NCBI RefSeq assembly: GCF_002091715.1
Contig: NZ_BDAG01000013.1
Location: forward strand, 62,001-126,000
Length of the DNA stretch: 64,000 nucleotides
DNA from: Pseudomonas migulae NBRC 103157
GTDB taxonomy: Bacteria > Pseudomonadota > Gammaproteobacteria > Pseudomonadales > Pseudomonadaceae
Reading direction: 5' to 3'
Every line of letters begins with the position of its first letter. Position 1 is the stretch's first letter. Both the position numbers and the translations under genes were made by a program. Shown here one piece after another: positions 53,657 to 62,659 of the stretch. The notes below the pieces were generated by a model, which was given only the letters and a program-made list of their open reading frames with translations, ran no database searches and was not told the origin of the DNA.

Positions 53657-56056
53657 CTACCGCGCCGGCAACAGCTTCAACGTACTCCGCGTGTTCGCCG
53701 TCACCTCTTCATCATTGAGGTGCGCCTGGAAGTACACCCCTTCGACATACGCCTCAGCCTGATCTTCATAGTGCCGGTCAAACGGCACGCCACTTTGACC
53801 CACGGGGTTGACGGTCAGGCTGTGTGCCGGGTCGGCGAAATCGATCAGGCGCCGGGTCGATGGCCCGTAAGTGACCGGCCATGGCGCCGGGCCGATTTTT
53901 GCCGAAAGGTTGTTCGGCACTTCATGGGTACCGGGCGCCGCGAATGGCCCGACATTGAAAATCCGGTCCAGCGGCTTCTGCTGCCCCAGCGGGTGGCCAT
54001 GGGTCAGCGTGTGCGCCTTGCCCCACTGCCATTGCGCGACATCCGCACCCAGCGTGGTCTTGAGATGAGCAATGCTCGCTTGCCACGCCACCTTCACCGT
54101 GTCGGCGCGGGTTTCCTTGCCGAGGGTGTTGCGGTTGTCCCACCACGGCGAGTCAGCGTTCGCCGCCAGACGCGGCAGCGCAGCGTCGATCACCCGGGTC
54201 GAGAGCAGCGTTTCGAAAAAGTCGTTGCCCAACTCATCGTGCATCGATGCGTCCGCGAGGTTGAACAGGAACTGGTTGAACAGCGTGGCGCTGGTGGAAT
54301 CCAGCGGGTAATCGCCTTTCCACTGAGTCAGTTGTTCCACCAGTTTGAGTTCGGCGGGATCGCTCACCACTTCACGCAGGACCGGCAACAACGGCGCCAG
54401 CAAGCGTGGGCCGTACGCAGTGGTGGTGCCTAACTGCAACTTCTGGCTGGTCTCCAGGTCCCACTTGACGGTTTTGTCGCCGAGCTGGCGATTGAGCTGC
54501 TGACCCCGATCCGCGAGGTTGTAGTAACCGGGAATCTCCATGCCCGTGGGAGACACAGGCTGGAAGTTGGCCGAGACGATGTAGCCTCGCGCCGGGTTCT
54601 CTTCCTGCGGGTTGGCGCTGAACGGGTAGAAACCATCCTTGTCCGCTTCGGCGCTACTGCCGTCGAGGATGAACCACGGCCGCACACCGGCCGGACGTTT
54701 CGGCAATTGCGCCGCGGCCCACCAGCCGATGTCGCCCTTGGCGTTGGCCCACACGATGTTCAGGCCCGGAGCCTGAATCTTGGCGGCGGCACTGCGCGCC
54801 TTGGCCAGGGTGTCGGCACGGTTGAGCTGGTAGAAGCCTTCGAGGATCGGATTCTGGCTTTCGAGAAACCCCCACCACATGGCGATCGGCGTTTTGCCGA
54901 CGCTGTTGCCCAGCGCATCGTTGACGATCGGCCCGTGGGGTGACTGGCGCAACACCCATTTCACTGGCGCCTGACCCTTGACCGCGATCTGCTGCTCACT
55001 GGTGACCATGTCCACCCATTTGCCGCGATACCAGACCTGATTGGGGTTGTCCGGGTTGACCTTCTCTGCGATCAGGTCGAGGTCGTCGTTCTGGAACATG
55101 GTGATGCTCCAGCCGAAGTCGCGATTCATCCCCAGCGAGGCGAATGGCATCAACGCCTGATAGTGACCATAGAGCTCGAAGCCCGGCGCCGAGAGCTGCG
55201 CTTCGTACCACACCGACGGCGCGGAAAAGCGGATATGCGGGTCACCCGCCAGCAGCGGCTTGCCGCTTTTGGTGCGGTTGCCCGAGACCACCCAGGCGTT
55301 GCTCCCCTCGAACTGCGGCAAGCCGTTGTCGGCCAGTGCCTGCTCGCTCAGGCGGGCGAGGGCATTGAGGTCTTTCCAGTCGGCGCTGGCGAGGGGCGGT
55401 ACGGCGGCGCTGCGGTTCGCCAGCACGCCTTTGGGCTGCCAGTCGAGCTCGAAGACGTTCAGGTAGTCGGCACCCAACTGGTCGCGCACGTAAGTCAGCA
55501 AGGGTTCGGTGCGAAACGCCGCGGCAAAACTGTAGGCCATGTAACCGGCGATGCTGATGGTGTCCTGAGCGGTGAACGGGCGCTTTGAAATACCCAGCGC
55601 ATCGAACTCGGCGGGTTTTGCATGGCTGTCCTGATACTGGTTGATGCCGTCCAGATAGGCCTGCATGGCAATGAATGTCGGGGACTGTTTGTCCAGATTG
55701 GCGAAGTAGGTTTCGGCGCGTTCGCGAATGCGCAGGCTGCGCATCAGTTTGTCGGTGTCGAGCAGTTTCGGGCCCAGCACTTCGGCCAGTTCACCGCGGG
55801 CGAGGCGACGCAGGACTTCCATCTGAAACAGCCGGTCCTGGGCGTGCACATAGCCGAGGGCACGGTACAGGTCGGTTTCGTTTTCGGCGCGGATGTGCGG
55901 GATGCCGCGCTCGTCGTAACGCACGGTGACGGAGCCTTGCAGGTGTTGCAACTCAACCATGCCCTGGCGTGTCGGTTGCTTGCTGTAGACGTACCAGCCG
56001 GCACCTGCGGCGAGCACGACAATCAGCAGGACGAGCGCAGTCAGGAGGCGTTTCAT
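53657..56056 (-). CDS. hacB: Penicillin acylase family (Ntn) acylase, HacB-like
   Basis: A 799-residue pro-enzyme with an N-terminal signal anchor (LLTALVLLIVVLAAGAGWYV). The alpha chain ends at Gly251, and the N-terminal nucleophile is Ser252 in PQFEGSNAWVVSGNRTKSG. The beta chain follows (LLAGDPHIRFSAPSVWYEAQ, MNRDFGWSITMFQNDDLDLI). In P. aeruginosa the homologue PA0305 (HacB), immediately after spuH, hydrolyses acyl-homoserine lactones. Location and length agree here, although two genes now intervene. The real substrate could be another amide. Predicted periplasmic. Confidence 0.85.
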   Translation of the reverse strand: MKRLLTALVLLIVVLAAGAGWYVYSKQPTRQGMVELQHLQGSVTVRYDERGIPHIRAENETDLYRALGYVHAQDRLFQMEVLRRLARGELAEVLGPKLLDTDKLMRSLRIRERAETYFANLDKQSPTFIAMQAYLDGINQYQDSHAKPAEFDALGISKRPFTAQDTISIAGYMAYSFAAAFRTEPLLTYVRDQLGADYLNVFELDWQPKGVLANRSAAVPPLASADWKDLNALARLSEQALADNGLPQFEGSNAWVVSGNRTKSGKPLLAGDPHIRFSAPSVWYEAQLSAPGFELYGHYQALMPFASLGMNRDFGWSITMFQNDDLDLIAEKVNPDNPNQVWYRGKWVDMVTSEQQIAVKGQAPVKWVLRQSPHGPIVNDALGNSVGKTPIAMWWGFLESQNPILEGFYQLNRADTLAKARSAAAKIQAPGLNIVWANAKGDIGWWAAAQLPKRPAGVRPWFILDGSSAEADKDGFYPFSANPQEENPARGYIVSANFQPVSPTGMEIPGYYNLADRGQQLNRQLGDKTVKWDLETSQKLQLGTTTAYGPRLLAPLLPVLREVVSDPAELKLVEQLTQWKGDYPLDSTSATLFNQFLFNLADASMHDELGNDFFETLLSTRVIDAALPRLAANADSPWWDNRNTLGKETRADTVKVAWQASIAHLKTTLGADVAQWQWGKAHTLTHGHPLGQQKPLDRIFNVGPFAAPGTHEVPNNLSAKIGPAPWPVTYGPSTRRLIDFADPAHSLTVNPVGQSGVPFDRHYEDQAEAYVEGVYFQAHLNDEEVTANTRSTLKLLPAR

Positions 56057-56170
56057 GGTGATTCCTTGTTCTTGTTATGAGTGGCAGCAATTCCCTGGCG
56101 TCACTGTTTAACACGACCTGCCGAATCGGCCCATCACCCGTAGGAGGGATTCTTGTTGTCTGGTCTGTCG

Positions 56171-56752
56171 CTACTTCTTTGTATCGACAGGCCATGGGCA
56201 GTAACACCCGACCGCCAGGGTGTGCGTGGCATTCACCTCGCGACCGGCGTTTAACGCTTGCAGGATCGGCTCGATAAAGCTGTTGTTCGAATTGCAGGTC
56301 AGGCCTTCGCTGTAGGGGCCGAAGTAGGCGAGTTTGCCGCTGCGATCCCAGATCGCCACGGCCGGGCTGGCCGGGATCTGTTCGGAGCCTGGGAGGACGG
56401 TGATGGTTTTCAGGCTGCTCAAGGTACGGGGCAACTGGCCTTGGCTGCCGGGCTTTTGCACCGAATAGAACTCGACGCCTTGCGGCACATACTGCTCGAC
56501 CAGTTCGCTCAGGTGTTGCTGATTGCCGACGTTGCACGGGCAGGCCGGGTCCCAGAAGTGCACGAAGCGGATGGCGCCGGGGCCGGCAAGGTTGTCGGGC
56601 AGGCGCAACGGGTCGCCGGAAAATACCGCGGTGTGTTCGCTGAACGCGCGCAGGTAACGCCCTTGAAACCAGTCGTAAGCCGCCCACAAAACACCGGCAC
56701 ACACGAGCGCGATCAGGCTGGCAAGCAGTGGGGTGCGGTAGGGCGAACGCAT
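56171..56752 (-). CDS. Membrane-anchored thioredoxin-like protein (DUF6436-like)
   Basis: A 193-residue protein with an N-terminal helix (LLASLIALVCAGVLWAAYDW) and a thioredoxin-like domain carrying CPC (Cys71, Cys73) in VHFWDPACPCNVGNQQH instead of the usual CxxC. The rest includes LGSLK-like SLKTITVLPGSEQIPASPAV and AIWDRSGKLAYFGPYSEG. A redox function is uncertain with only one residue between the cysteines. ATG 56752 was preferred to a longer start. It lies 114 bases upstream of the acylase gene on the same strand. Confidence 0.75.
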   Translation of the reverse strand: MRSPYRTPLLASLIALVCAGVLWAAYDWFQGRYLRAFSEHTAVFSGDPLRLPDNLAGPGAIRFVHFWDPACPCNVGNQQHLSELVEQYVPQGVEFYSVQKPGSQGQLPRTLSSLKTITVLPGSEQIPASPAVAIWDRSGKLAYFGPYSEGLTCNSNNSFIEPILQALNAGREVNATHTLAVGCYCPWPVDTKK

Positions 56753-56849
56753 GGGTATCGATCCTCGAAGGTCGCCCAGCTTGCCATGCTTGCCGCGACA
56801 GATGAATATCGCAGGCTTATAAAGTCTGCTTCGTGCTCTGGAATCGCCC

Positions 56850-57797
56850 ATGTCCGCCACTTTCGACCCTGATCACCTGCGCGCCGGCCTGCGGCCTTTG
56901 GCCGAGTGGCAGCCGCTGTCCGTGGAGGCGCAGGCGTACCGGCGGTTCTACGGCCTGGATTTTCCGGGGCGTCAGTTGCGCGGTGGCCTGGGACGTTTCG
57001 AAGTGGATGGTTATGAGCTGGTCAGCCAGCTCTGGTGGCCAGAGCGGGCGAAAGCGACGCTGTTTGTGTTCCACGGTTTCTACGACCACACCGGGCTGTA
57101 CCGGCATGTGATCGAGTGGGCCCTGGATCAGGGCTTTGCGGTGATTGCCTGTGACTTGCCGGGGCACGGCCTGTCCAGTGGCGAACGGGCGAGCATCAAG
57201 GATTTCGCCGAGTATCAGGACACGCTGCAAGGGCTGTTTGCCGAAGCAAAATCCCTCGATCTGCCGCAACCGTGGCACCTGTGCGGGCAGAGCACCGGTG
57301 GCGCCATCGTGATCGATCATGTGCTCAATGAAGGCGCGAGCAGCCCGGCCCAGGGCCAGGTGATCCTGTTGTCGCCACTGGTGAGGCCGCGGGCCTGGGG
57401 GTGGTCGCAACTCAGTTATTACCTGCTCAAACCTTTCGTCAAAGCCATCGCCCGGCGTTTCAGCGAGAACTCCAACGACCCGGATTTCCTGCCATTCCTG
57501 CAAGCCGACCCGTTGCAGCCGCTGCGCCTGCCGACGGCCTGGGTTGGCGCGCTGGCGCGCTGGATCAAGCGCATCGAGGCAGCGCCAGGCAGCAGGCGCC
57601 AGCCGCTGATCGTGCAAGGGCAGGCAGACATGACGGTGGATTGGGAGCACAACCTTGAGGTGTTGAAAGCCAAGTTCGATCGGCCACAGGTATTGATGTT
57701 GCCTGAGGCGCGGCATCATTTGGCGAATGAGACAGTGGCGTTGCGGGGGGAGTATTTCGGGTTTTTGAGCAAGCGGATCAAGGGGCGGAATCTTTAG
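56850..57797 (+). CDS. Alpha/beta hydrolase (serine aminopeptidase/lysophospholipase type)
   Basis: A 315-residue hydrolase. The oxyanion strand is LFVFHGFYDHTGLYRHVIEW (His75-Gly76), and the nucleophile elbow is CGQSTGGAIVIDHVL with Ser148. The acid and histidine are expected near GQADMTVDWEHN and LPEARHHLANE. This matches the monoglyceride-lipase/lysophospholipase-like cluster. The substrate is unknown. It is divergent from the thioredoxin-like gene with 97 bases between starts. Confidence 0.87.
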   Translation: MSATFDPDHLRAGLRPLAEWQPLSVEAQAYRRFYGLDFPGRQLRGGLGRFEVDGYELVSQLWWPERAKATLFVFHGFYDHTGLYRHVIEWALDQGFAVIACDLPGHGLSSGERASIKDFAEYQDTLQGLFAEAKSLDLPQPWHLCGQSTGGAIVIDHVLNEGASSPAQGQVILLSPLVRPRAWGWSQLSYYLLKPFVKAIARRFSENSNDPDFLPFLQADPLQPLRLPTAWVGALARWIKRIEAAPGSRRQPLIVQGQADMTVDWEHNLEVLKAKFDRPQVLMLPEARHHLANETVALRGEYFGFLSKRIKGRNL

Positions 57798-57807
57798 TGA
57801 TTGTTCC

Positions 57808-57898
57808 GGCCTCTTCGCGAGCAAGCCCGCTCCCACAGTAGACCGAGTTGTTGGGGGGAAGACGGTCCAATGTGGGAGCGGGCTTGCTCGCGAACGGC
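57808..57898. repeat. REP inverted pair between convergent genes
   Basis: Arms GGCCTCTTCGCGAGCAAGCC and GGGCTTGCTCGCGAACGGCC lie between the hydrolase and DUF2059 genes. Confidence 0.92.
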
Positions 57899-57916
57899 CC
57901 CTTGCAGACGCCGAAA

Positions 57917-58669
57917 TTACTGATTGAGGTCCGAAGGATTCTGCCCTACCGCCAACCCCGCCCGAATCGCCGCCAACGCCGCCTGGTAATAAGCCTTGCC
58001 TTCAGCCGACTCGGCAAACGTGGCGAACTCTTCCAGCTCGTCATCCGACAGATCGCGATAGACATACAGCAACGTGTTGTTGAGGTCGCTGCCGATCTGC
58101 TCCATCAAGCGCTGACGCTGACCGTTCAACATCCCCTGCGCCTGACCGCCACCAAGCAGGCCGGGGATCATCGAGCTCAGGCTGTCGGCCGCAACACCGG
58201 CAATCGCCAGGCTGACTTCCGCGCCGGCCTCGCGCGCGGGCAAGGCCTGGGCGAGGTGACCGATGATCAGCATGCGGCTGTCGCTGGCCTGTATCTTCGG
58301 CAGGCCTTTGGCGTTCTTCGCCAACTGGTCCCGACGGGTCGCCAGCAACTCGGCGGCCACGATTTTCTTGCCCAGCGGCGACTGGAAGAAGGTCAGTGCA
58401 GGCTTCGGATCAGCGAGGGTTTTGCGCAATTGCGCTTCGGCGCGCTGGTCCACGGCCTGCGGGGCAAAACGCTGATTGCTGTTGTTCACCAGCGCCTGAA
58501 ACACGGCGGGCGGCAGGCTGTTCTGGTAACGCTGTTGAGCGGCTGAGAGGGCATCGCTGAAATGCGCGCGCTGTTCTGGCCAGCCGGCGACCTTGTACAA
58601 CTGGTCGTGGCCGTCTGCCCAGGCGGGCAAAACGCAGAACATCAGCAGTGAGAAAAGCAAACGGCGCAT
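57917..58669 (-). CDS. DUF2059 domain protein, secreted
   Basis: A 250-residue protein with a signal peptide (MRRLLFSLLMFCVLPAWA, cut before DGHDQLYK). The C-terminal part (YVYRDLSDDELEEFATFAES, then EGKAYYQAALAAIRAGL) is the helical DUF2059 module. The N-terminal half is also helical (LSAAQQRYQNSLPPAVFQAL). Predicted periplasmic with unknown function. It is divergent from the 2OG-Fe(II) oxygenase gene. Confidence 0.82.
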   Translation of the reverse strand: MRRLLFSLLMFCVLPAWADGHDQLYKVAGWPEQRAHFSDALSAAQQRYQNSLPPAVFQALVNNSNQRFAPQAVDQRAEAQLRKTLADPKPALTFFQSPLGKKIVAAELLATRRDQLAKNAKGLPKIQASDSRMLIIGHLAQALPAREAGAEVSLAIAGVAADSLSSMIPGLLGGGQAQGMLNGQRQRLMEQIGSDLNNTLLYVYRDLSDDELEEFATFAESAEGKAYYQAALAAIRAGLAVGQNPSDLNQ

Positions 58670-58777
58670 AGGGACTCCTGTCAGCAGGCGACTATTCTCC
58701 GTGTGGCATACGGACTTGTCGAGAATTCGTATCAAGCCGCTGCACGGCTCTGTCGGATTTTCGGGCACAGGAATACT

Positions 58778-59410
58778 ATGCGCGGCATGCAAATACCCTC
58801 TGATCACCCGCTGCTGTTACGTATCGTCGACGACCTGGCTGAACGCGGCTGGTCGCAGCAGAATATATTCCTGCCTCTGGATCTGACCCGAGCGCTGGCG
58901 GCTGAGTGCCATAAACGTGCCGCCGAGGGTGAATTGGCCCCGGCCGCCGTGGGCCGAGGGCCAACATCGGAGATTCGCGAGGGGATTCGCGGCGACAGGA
59001 TCCAGTGGATCGAGCCCGGTCAGGCGTTGGCTTGCGACAGCTATCTGCAGTTGATGGACAGCCTGCGCGAAGCCATGAATCGCGGCTTGTATCTGGGCCT
59101 GGAAGATTTCGAAAGCCATTTTGCGATGTACCCGCCCGGAGCTTTCTACCTCAAGCATGTCGACCGCTTCCGCGATGATGACCGGCGCATGGTCTCGGCG
59201 GTGGTCTATCTCAACGACGGCTGGTTGCCGGAGCACGGCGGTCAGTTGCGCATGTACCTGAAAGATGGCGTCGAACACGATGTGGTGCCTACCGGCGGAT
59301 GCCTGGTGGTGTTCCTGTCGGGCGAGGTGCCCCACGAAGTCCTGCCCGCGACCCGCGATCGCCTGTCATTGACCGGCTGGTTCCGGCGTCGTGGCAACGA
59401 GCCGTTCTGA
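58778..59410 (+). CDS. 2-oxoglutarate/Fe(II)-dependent oxygenase (prolyl-4-hydroxylase-like)
   Basis: A 210-residue double-stranded beta-helix enzyme. Iron ligands are His127 and Asp129 (FYLKHVDRF) and His186 (EVPHEVLPATRDRLSL), with Arg195 as likely 2-oxoglutarate ligand. The arrangement resembles PKHD-type prolyl hydroxylases. ATG 58778 has AGGA six bases upstream; ATG 58787 is nearly as good. The DUF523 gene follows two bases later, so they are coupled. Confidence 0.88.
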   Translation: MRGMQIPSDHPLLLRIVDDLAERGWSQQNIFLPLDLTRALAAECHKRAAEGELAPAAVGRGPTSEIREGIRGDRIQWIEPGQALACDSYLQLMDSLREAMNRGLYLGLEDFESHFAMYPPGAFYLKHVDRFRDDDRRMVSAVVYLNDGWLPEHGGQLRMYLKDGVEHDVVPTGGCLVVFLSGEVPHEVLPATRDRLSLTGWFRRRGNEPF

Positions 59411-59412
59411 TC

Positions 59413-59892
59413 ATGCAGAAAATCCTGGTAAGTCGCTGCCTGCTCGGCCACCGCGTACGTTACGACGGCGGGGCCAGCGGGCCGTTCGATCAGCTTCAGC
59501 AGTGGCTCGACGAAGGTCGCGTCGTGCCGTTGTGCCCTGAGGTCGCCGGCGGTTTGCCGACGCCACGGGCGGCGGCGGAGATTCCGGGCGGGCAGGGTGG
59601 TGAGGTGCTGGAGGGGCAGGCGTTGGTCATCACCACCGAAGGTGAAGATGTCAGTGCGCAGTTTCTTTCGGGGGCTTATCAGGCGCTGGAGCTGGTGCAG
59701 AAATACGGCATCCGCATCGCCGTGCTCAAGGCCAACAGCCCGTCGTGCGGCAACCTGTTGACCTATGACGGCACGTTCAGCGGCGTGAAAGTCCGCGGGG
59801 AAGGCGTCACCGCCGCGTTGCTCAAGCGCCATGGCGTGCAAGTCTTCAGCGAGCTGGAGCTGGCTGAAGCAGCGGCCGCACTGCAAACCTAA
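59413..59892 (+). CDS. DUF523 family protein
   Basis: A 159-residue protein with the characteristic cysteines of DUF523: LVSRCLLGHRVRYDGGAS near the N-terminus, VPLCPEVAGGLPTPR and LKANSPSCGNLLTYDG. The conserved cysteines suggest a metal or redox role. The family is uncharacterised, or annotated by analogy to DUF1722/MazG partners. It follows the 2OG oxygenase directly, so the two are cotranscribed. Cytosolic. Confidence 0.85.
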   Translation: MQKILVSRCLLGHRVRYDGGASGPFDQLQQWLDEGRVVPLCPEVAGGLPTPRAAAEIPGGQGGEVLEGQALVITTEGEDVSAQFLSGAYQALELVQKYGIRIAVLKANSPSCGNLLTYDGTFSGVKVRGEGVTAALLKRHGVQVFSELELAEAAAALQT

Positions 59893-59907
59893 CGCCCCAC
59901 ACAACCT

Positions 59908-59999
59908 CTGTAGGAGCCGGCTTGCTGGCGATAGCTGTTTAACATTCAACATTTACATTGACTGTTACACCGCTATCGCCAGCAAGCCGGCTCCTGCAA
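59908..59999. repeat. REP inverted pair after DUF523 gene
   Basis: Arms CTGTAGGAGCCGGCTTGCTG and GCCAGCAAGCCGGCTCCTGC. The spacer resembles that at 52432-52537 but has only two AACATTC-like units. Confidence 0.92.
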
Positions 60000-60015
60000 G
60001 GGATCGTCGGTGGAC

Positions 60016-60600
60016 TCAGGGCTTCGGCTCTTCGCCCATATCTGCCGCAAACCACTTTTTCTCCAGCGCCGCCATCCGCCCATCCGCCTTGATCCGCTGC
60101 AAGGCGTTTTCCAGGCTGGCGTGGAACGCCGGGTTACCCTTCTGAAATGGAATCGCCAGGCTCACAGTCGAGGCGGTTTTCGGTTTTTCTTCCGTCAGCG
60201 ACTGCACCAGCAGGATCGAACGCGGCTCTTCTTTCTGTGCGATCAATTGCGAACTGGTGTGAATGTAAGGTTCGCTGAAGTCGAAACGATCCTCGAGTTC
60301 CGGGGTCACTGCTATGTGATTGATGGCGACGTCGTACTTGCCGCTTTCGACGCCGGCCAACAGATCGCTGGAATCGGTAACGACAAAGTCGGCCCGCACA
60401 TCCAGTTCATTGGCCAGCAGTTGGCCCAGTTCGACTTCGAACCCGGAGAGCTGGCCGTCGTCCTTGAAATTGAAGGGCGGTGTATTAGCCTCAAGGGCAA
60501 TGCGCAATTCACCGCGGTCGTTTACATCGTCAATCAGTTCGGCATGAGCTAAAGGGCTCAGAAGGGGTAGCAGGCAGATCAGGCCAGGCAGAAAGCGCAT
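60016..60600 (-). CDS. Short periplasmic binding-like protein, mostly one lobe
   Basis: A 194-residue protein with a signal peptide (MRFLPGLICLLPLLSPLAHA, cut before ELIDDVND). The N-terminal half matches the first lobe of polar amino-acid binding proteins (RGELRIALEANTPPFNF, LSGFEVELGQLLANELDV, DVAINHIAVTPELEDRFDFS). The region for the second lobe is reduced to about 40 residues before the closing helix (ALQRIKADGRMAALEKKWF). Family members are usually 240-270 residues. The frame is intact, so it may be a functional short receptor rather than a pseudogene. No permease or ATPase gene adjoins it. Confidence 0.78.
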   Translation of the reverse strand: MRFLPGLICLLPLLSPLAHAELIDDVNDRGELRIALEANTPPFNFKDDGQLSGFEVELGQLLANELDVRADFVVTDSSDLLAGVESGKYDVAINHIAVTPELEDRFDFSEPYIHTSSQLIAQKEEPRSILLVQSLTEEKPKTASTVSLAIPFQKGNPAFHASLENALQRIKADGRMAALEKKWFAADMGEEPKP

Positions 60601-60736
60601 GGTCACTCCTTTGAATACATTTATCGCGATGCGCTGGTTCAGGCTCGCTTTGCTATGGTTGTCGAGAACCTTCGACAACGAATGGCCGTGAAGTTGTCAT
60701 GGCCGCGCGGATTTTACGAAAAAACTGGAGAAGAGA

Positions 60737-61162
60737 ATGAAAACCTTTATGTCACGTACTGCATTGGCTGGCCTGCTGATGGGCGTTTCGGTGCTGGCCA
60801 GTGCGGCTACGCCGGCACCCAAGGGTGCTGAAGTGTCCATCGTTTCTCCTAAAGATGGTGGGACTGTTCCGCAAACTTTCAAAATCAAATTCGCTGTTGA
60901 AAACGTTGCGTTGGCGCCAGCGGGCGATACCACCAAGAATACTGGCCACCACCATTTGCTGGTCGATGCCAAGGATGTAGTCCCAGCAGGGGCAGTCATC
61001 CCTGCCGATGCCAATCACGTTCACTTCGGCAAGGCGCAGACAGAGACCGAGCTGACGCTGACACCTGGCAAGCACACCTTGCAGTTGGAGTTGGGCGACA
61101 TGAACCATATGGCCTTCGATCCGCCGATCGTCTCTGAGAAAATCACCGTCAACGTTAAGTAA
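60737..61162 (+). CDS. DUF4399 domain protein, secreted
   Basis: A 141-residue protein with a signal peptide (MKTFMSRTALAGLLMGVSVL ending SAA before TPAPKGAE). The remainder is one DUF4399 domain with its histidine pattern: TKNTGHHHLLVDAKD, ANHVHFGKAQTETELTL and LGDMNHMAFDPPIVSEKI. The His-rich motif could bind metal, but no function is established. Predicted periplasmic. A bidirectional terminator follows. ATG is preceded by GGAGAAGAGA. Confidence 0.87.
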   Translation: MKTFMSRTALAGLLMGVSVLASAATPAPKGAEVSIVSPKDGGTVPQTFKIKFAVENVALAPAGDTTKNTGHHHLLVDAKDVVPAGAVIPADANHVHFGKAQTETELTLTPGKHTLQLELGDMNHMAFDPPIVSEKITVNVK

Positions 61163-61179
61163 CGTTAGTAGCGCCCACG

Positions 61180-61209
61180 AAAAAGGAGACCTGAAGGTCT
61201 CCTTTTTTT
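61180..61209. terminator. Bidirectional intrinsic terminator between the DUF4399 gene and serA
   Basis: AAAAAGGAGACC / GGTCTCCTTTTT stem with a TGAA loop and T runs on both strands. Confidence 0.93.
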
Positions 61210-61225
61210 GTCGCTCAAGTCGCGA

Positions 61226-62455
61226 TCAGAACAACACGCGGCAACGAATGGTGCCGTTGATGTGCTGCAGCTTCTCTTGCGCCAGGTCCGAGTACTCGGC
61301 GTCGACGTCGATTACCACGTAGCCGACTTTCTCGTTGGTCTGCAGGAACTGACCGGAGATGTTGATGCCGTTTTCGGCGAAGACCTTGTTGATCTCGCTC
61401 ATCACACCCGGAATGTTCTCGTGGATGTGCAGCAGACGGTGCTTGCCAGGGTGAGCCGGCAGGGCCACTTCCGGGAAGTTAACGGACGATACCGAAGTAC
61501 CGTTGTCGCTGTACTTGACCAGTTTTTCTGCCACTTCCAGACCGATGTTGGCTTGCGCCTCAGCGGTGGAACCACCGATGTGCGGGGTCAGGATCACGTT
61601 GTCCAGGCCACGCAGCGGGCTTTCGAACTCTTCGTCGTTGGAGCGTGGCTCCACCGGGAATACGTCGATGGCCGCGCCGATCAGGTGCTTGTCCTTGATC
61701 GCGTCCGCGAGGGCTTGCAGCTCGACCACGGTGCCGCGCGCGGCGTTGATCAGGATGCCGCCTTTCTTGATGGCGCGGATTTCCTTCTCGCCGATCATCC
61801 ACTGGGTGGCAGCGGTTTCCGGAACGTGCAGGGTGACGATGTCGGACATGCCCAGCAGCTCGTGCAGGTTGCCGACCTGAGTCGCGTTGCCCAGTGGCAG
61901 CTTGGTCACGGTGTCGTAGAAATACACCTGCATGCCCAGGCCTTCAGCCAGAACCGACAATTGCGTACCGATCGAGCCGTAACCGACGATGCCGAGCTTC
62001 TTGCCACGGATTTCGAAGGAGTTGGCCGCGCTCTTGATCCAGCCGCCACGGTGGCAGGAAGCGTTTTTCTCAGGGATGCCGCGCAGCAACAGGATCGCTT
62101 CGGCCAGCACCAGCTCGGCAACGGAGCGAGTGTTGGAGTACGGAGCGTTGAACACCGCGATACCGCGTTCGCGGGCAGCGTTCAGGTCAACCTGGTTGGT
62201 GCCGATGCAGAAACACCCTACCGCCACGAGCTTCTTCGCGTGATCGAAGATCTCTTCGGTCAGTTGAGTGCGGGAGCGAATGCCGATGAAGTGAGCATCA
62301 GCGATCTTTTCCTTCAGCTGGGCTTCCGGCAGAGAACCAGTGAGGTACTCGATGCTGGTGTAGCCCGCCGACTTGAGGACGTCGACAGCCGATTGGTGGA
62401 CGCCTTCGAGAAGAAGGAACTTGATCTTGCTCTTATCGAGAGAAGTCTTGCTCAT
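61226..62455 (-). CDS. serA: D-3-phosphoglycerate dehydrogenase
   Basis: A 409-residue enzyme, first step of serine synthesis, oxidising 3-phosphoglycerate with NAD. The Rossmann domain carries GIVGYGSIGTQLSVLAEGLG. Catalytic Arg, Glu and His are expected in the AARGTVVEL and LDNVILTPHIGGSTAEAQ segments. A C-terminal ACT domain (about 335-409: NVPGVMSEI-like NIPGVMSEINKVFAENGINI) gives serine feedback control. The length matches E. coli SerA (410). It is divergent from the D-2-hydroxyglutarate dehydrogenase gene. Confidence 0.96.
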   Translation of the reverse strand: MSKTSLDKSKIKFLLLEGVHQSAVDVLKSAGYTSIEYLTGSLPEAQLKEKIADAHFIGIRSRTQLTEEIFDHAKKLVAVGCFCIGTNQVDLNAARERGIAVFNAPYSNTRSVAELVLAEAILLLRGIPEKNASCHRGGWIKSAANSFEIRGKKLGIVGYGSIGTQLSVLAEGLGMQVYFYDTVTKLPLGNATQVGNLHELLGMSDIVTLHVPETAATQWMIGEKEIRAIKKGGILINAARGTVVELQALADAIKDKHLIGAAIDVFPVEPRSNDEEFESPLRGLDNVILTPHIGGSTAEAQANIGLEVAEKLVKYSDNGTSVSSVNFPEVALPAHPGKHRLLHIHENIPGVMSEINKVFAENGINISGQFLQTNEKVGYVVIDVDAEYSDLAQEKLQHINGTIRCRVLF

Positions 62456-62659
62456 CTGCGTAAACCTGTATCCCGGAGAAAAATGGCAGGAAATAGCCAG
62501 CAGACGCTGACCCGGACGGCAAGAAAGCCGTCGCCGCAGAATTGCCTTTCGGCACTATGCTGCGGGGTCGGTATGCTAGCATATGCACCCCGCTAAACAC
62601 TCATTCCTGCGACGTGAAGCGTTCTCAGGATGACCATGAATTGTTCGAGAGTTCTGTCG

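Noticed and set aside
61208-62596. A 462-residue plus-strand frame opposite serA
   Set aside because: serA is certain on the minus strand. The antisense frame reads through the promoter region and lacks motifs.
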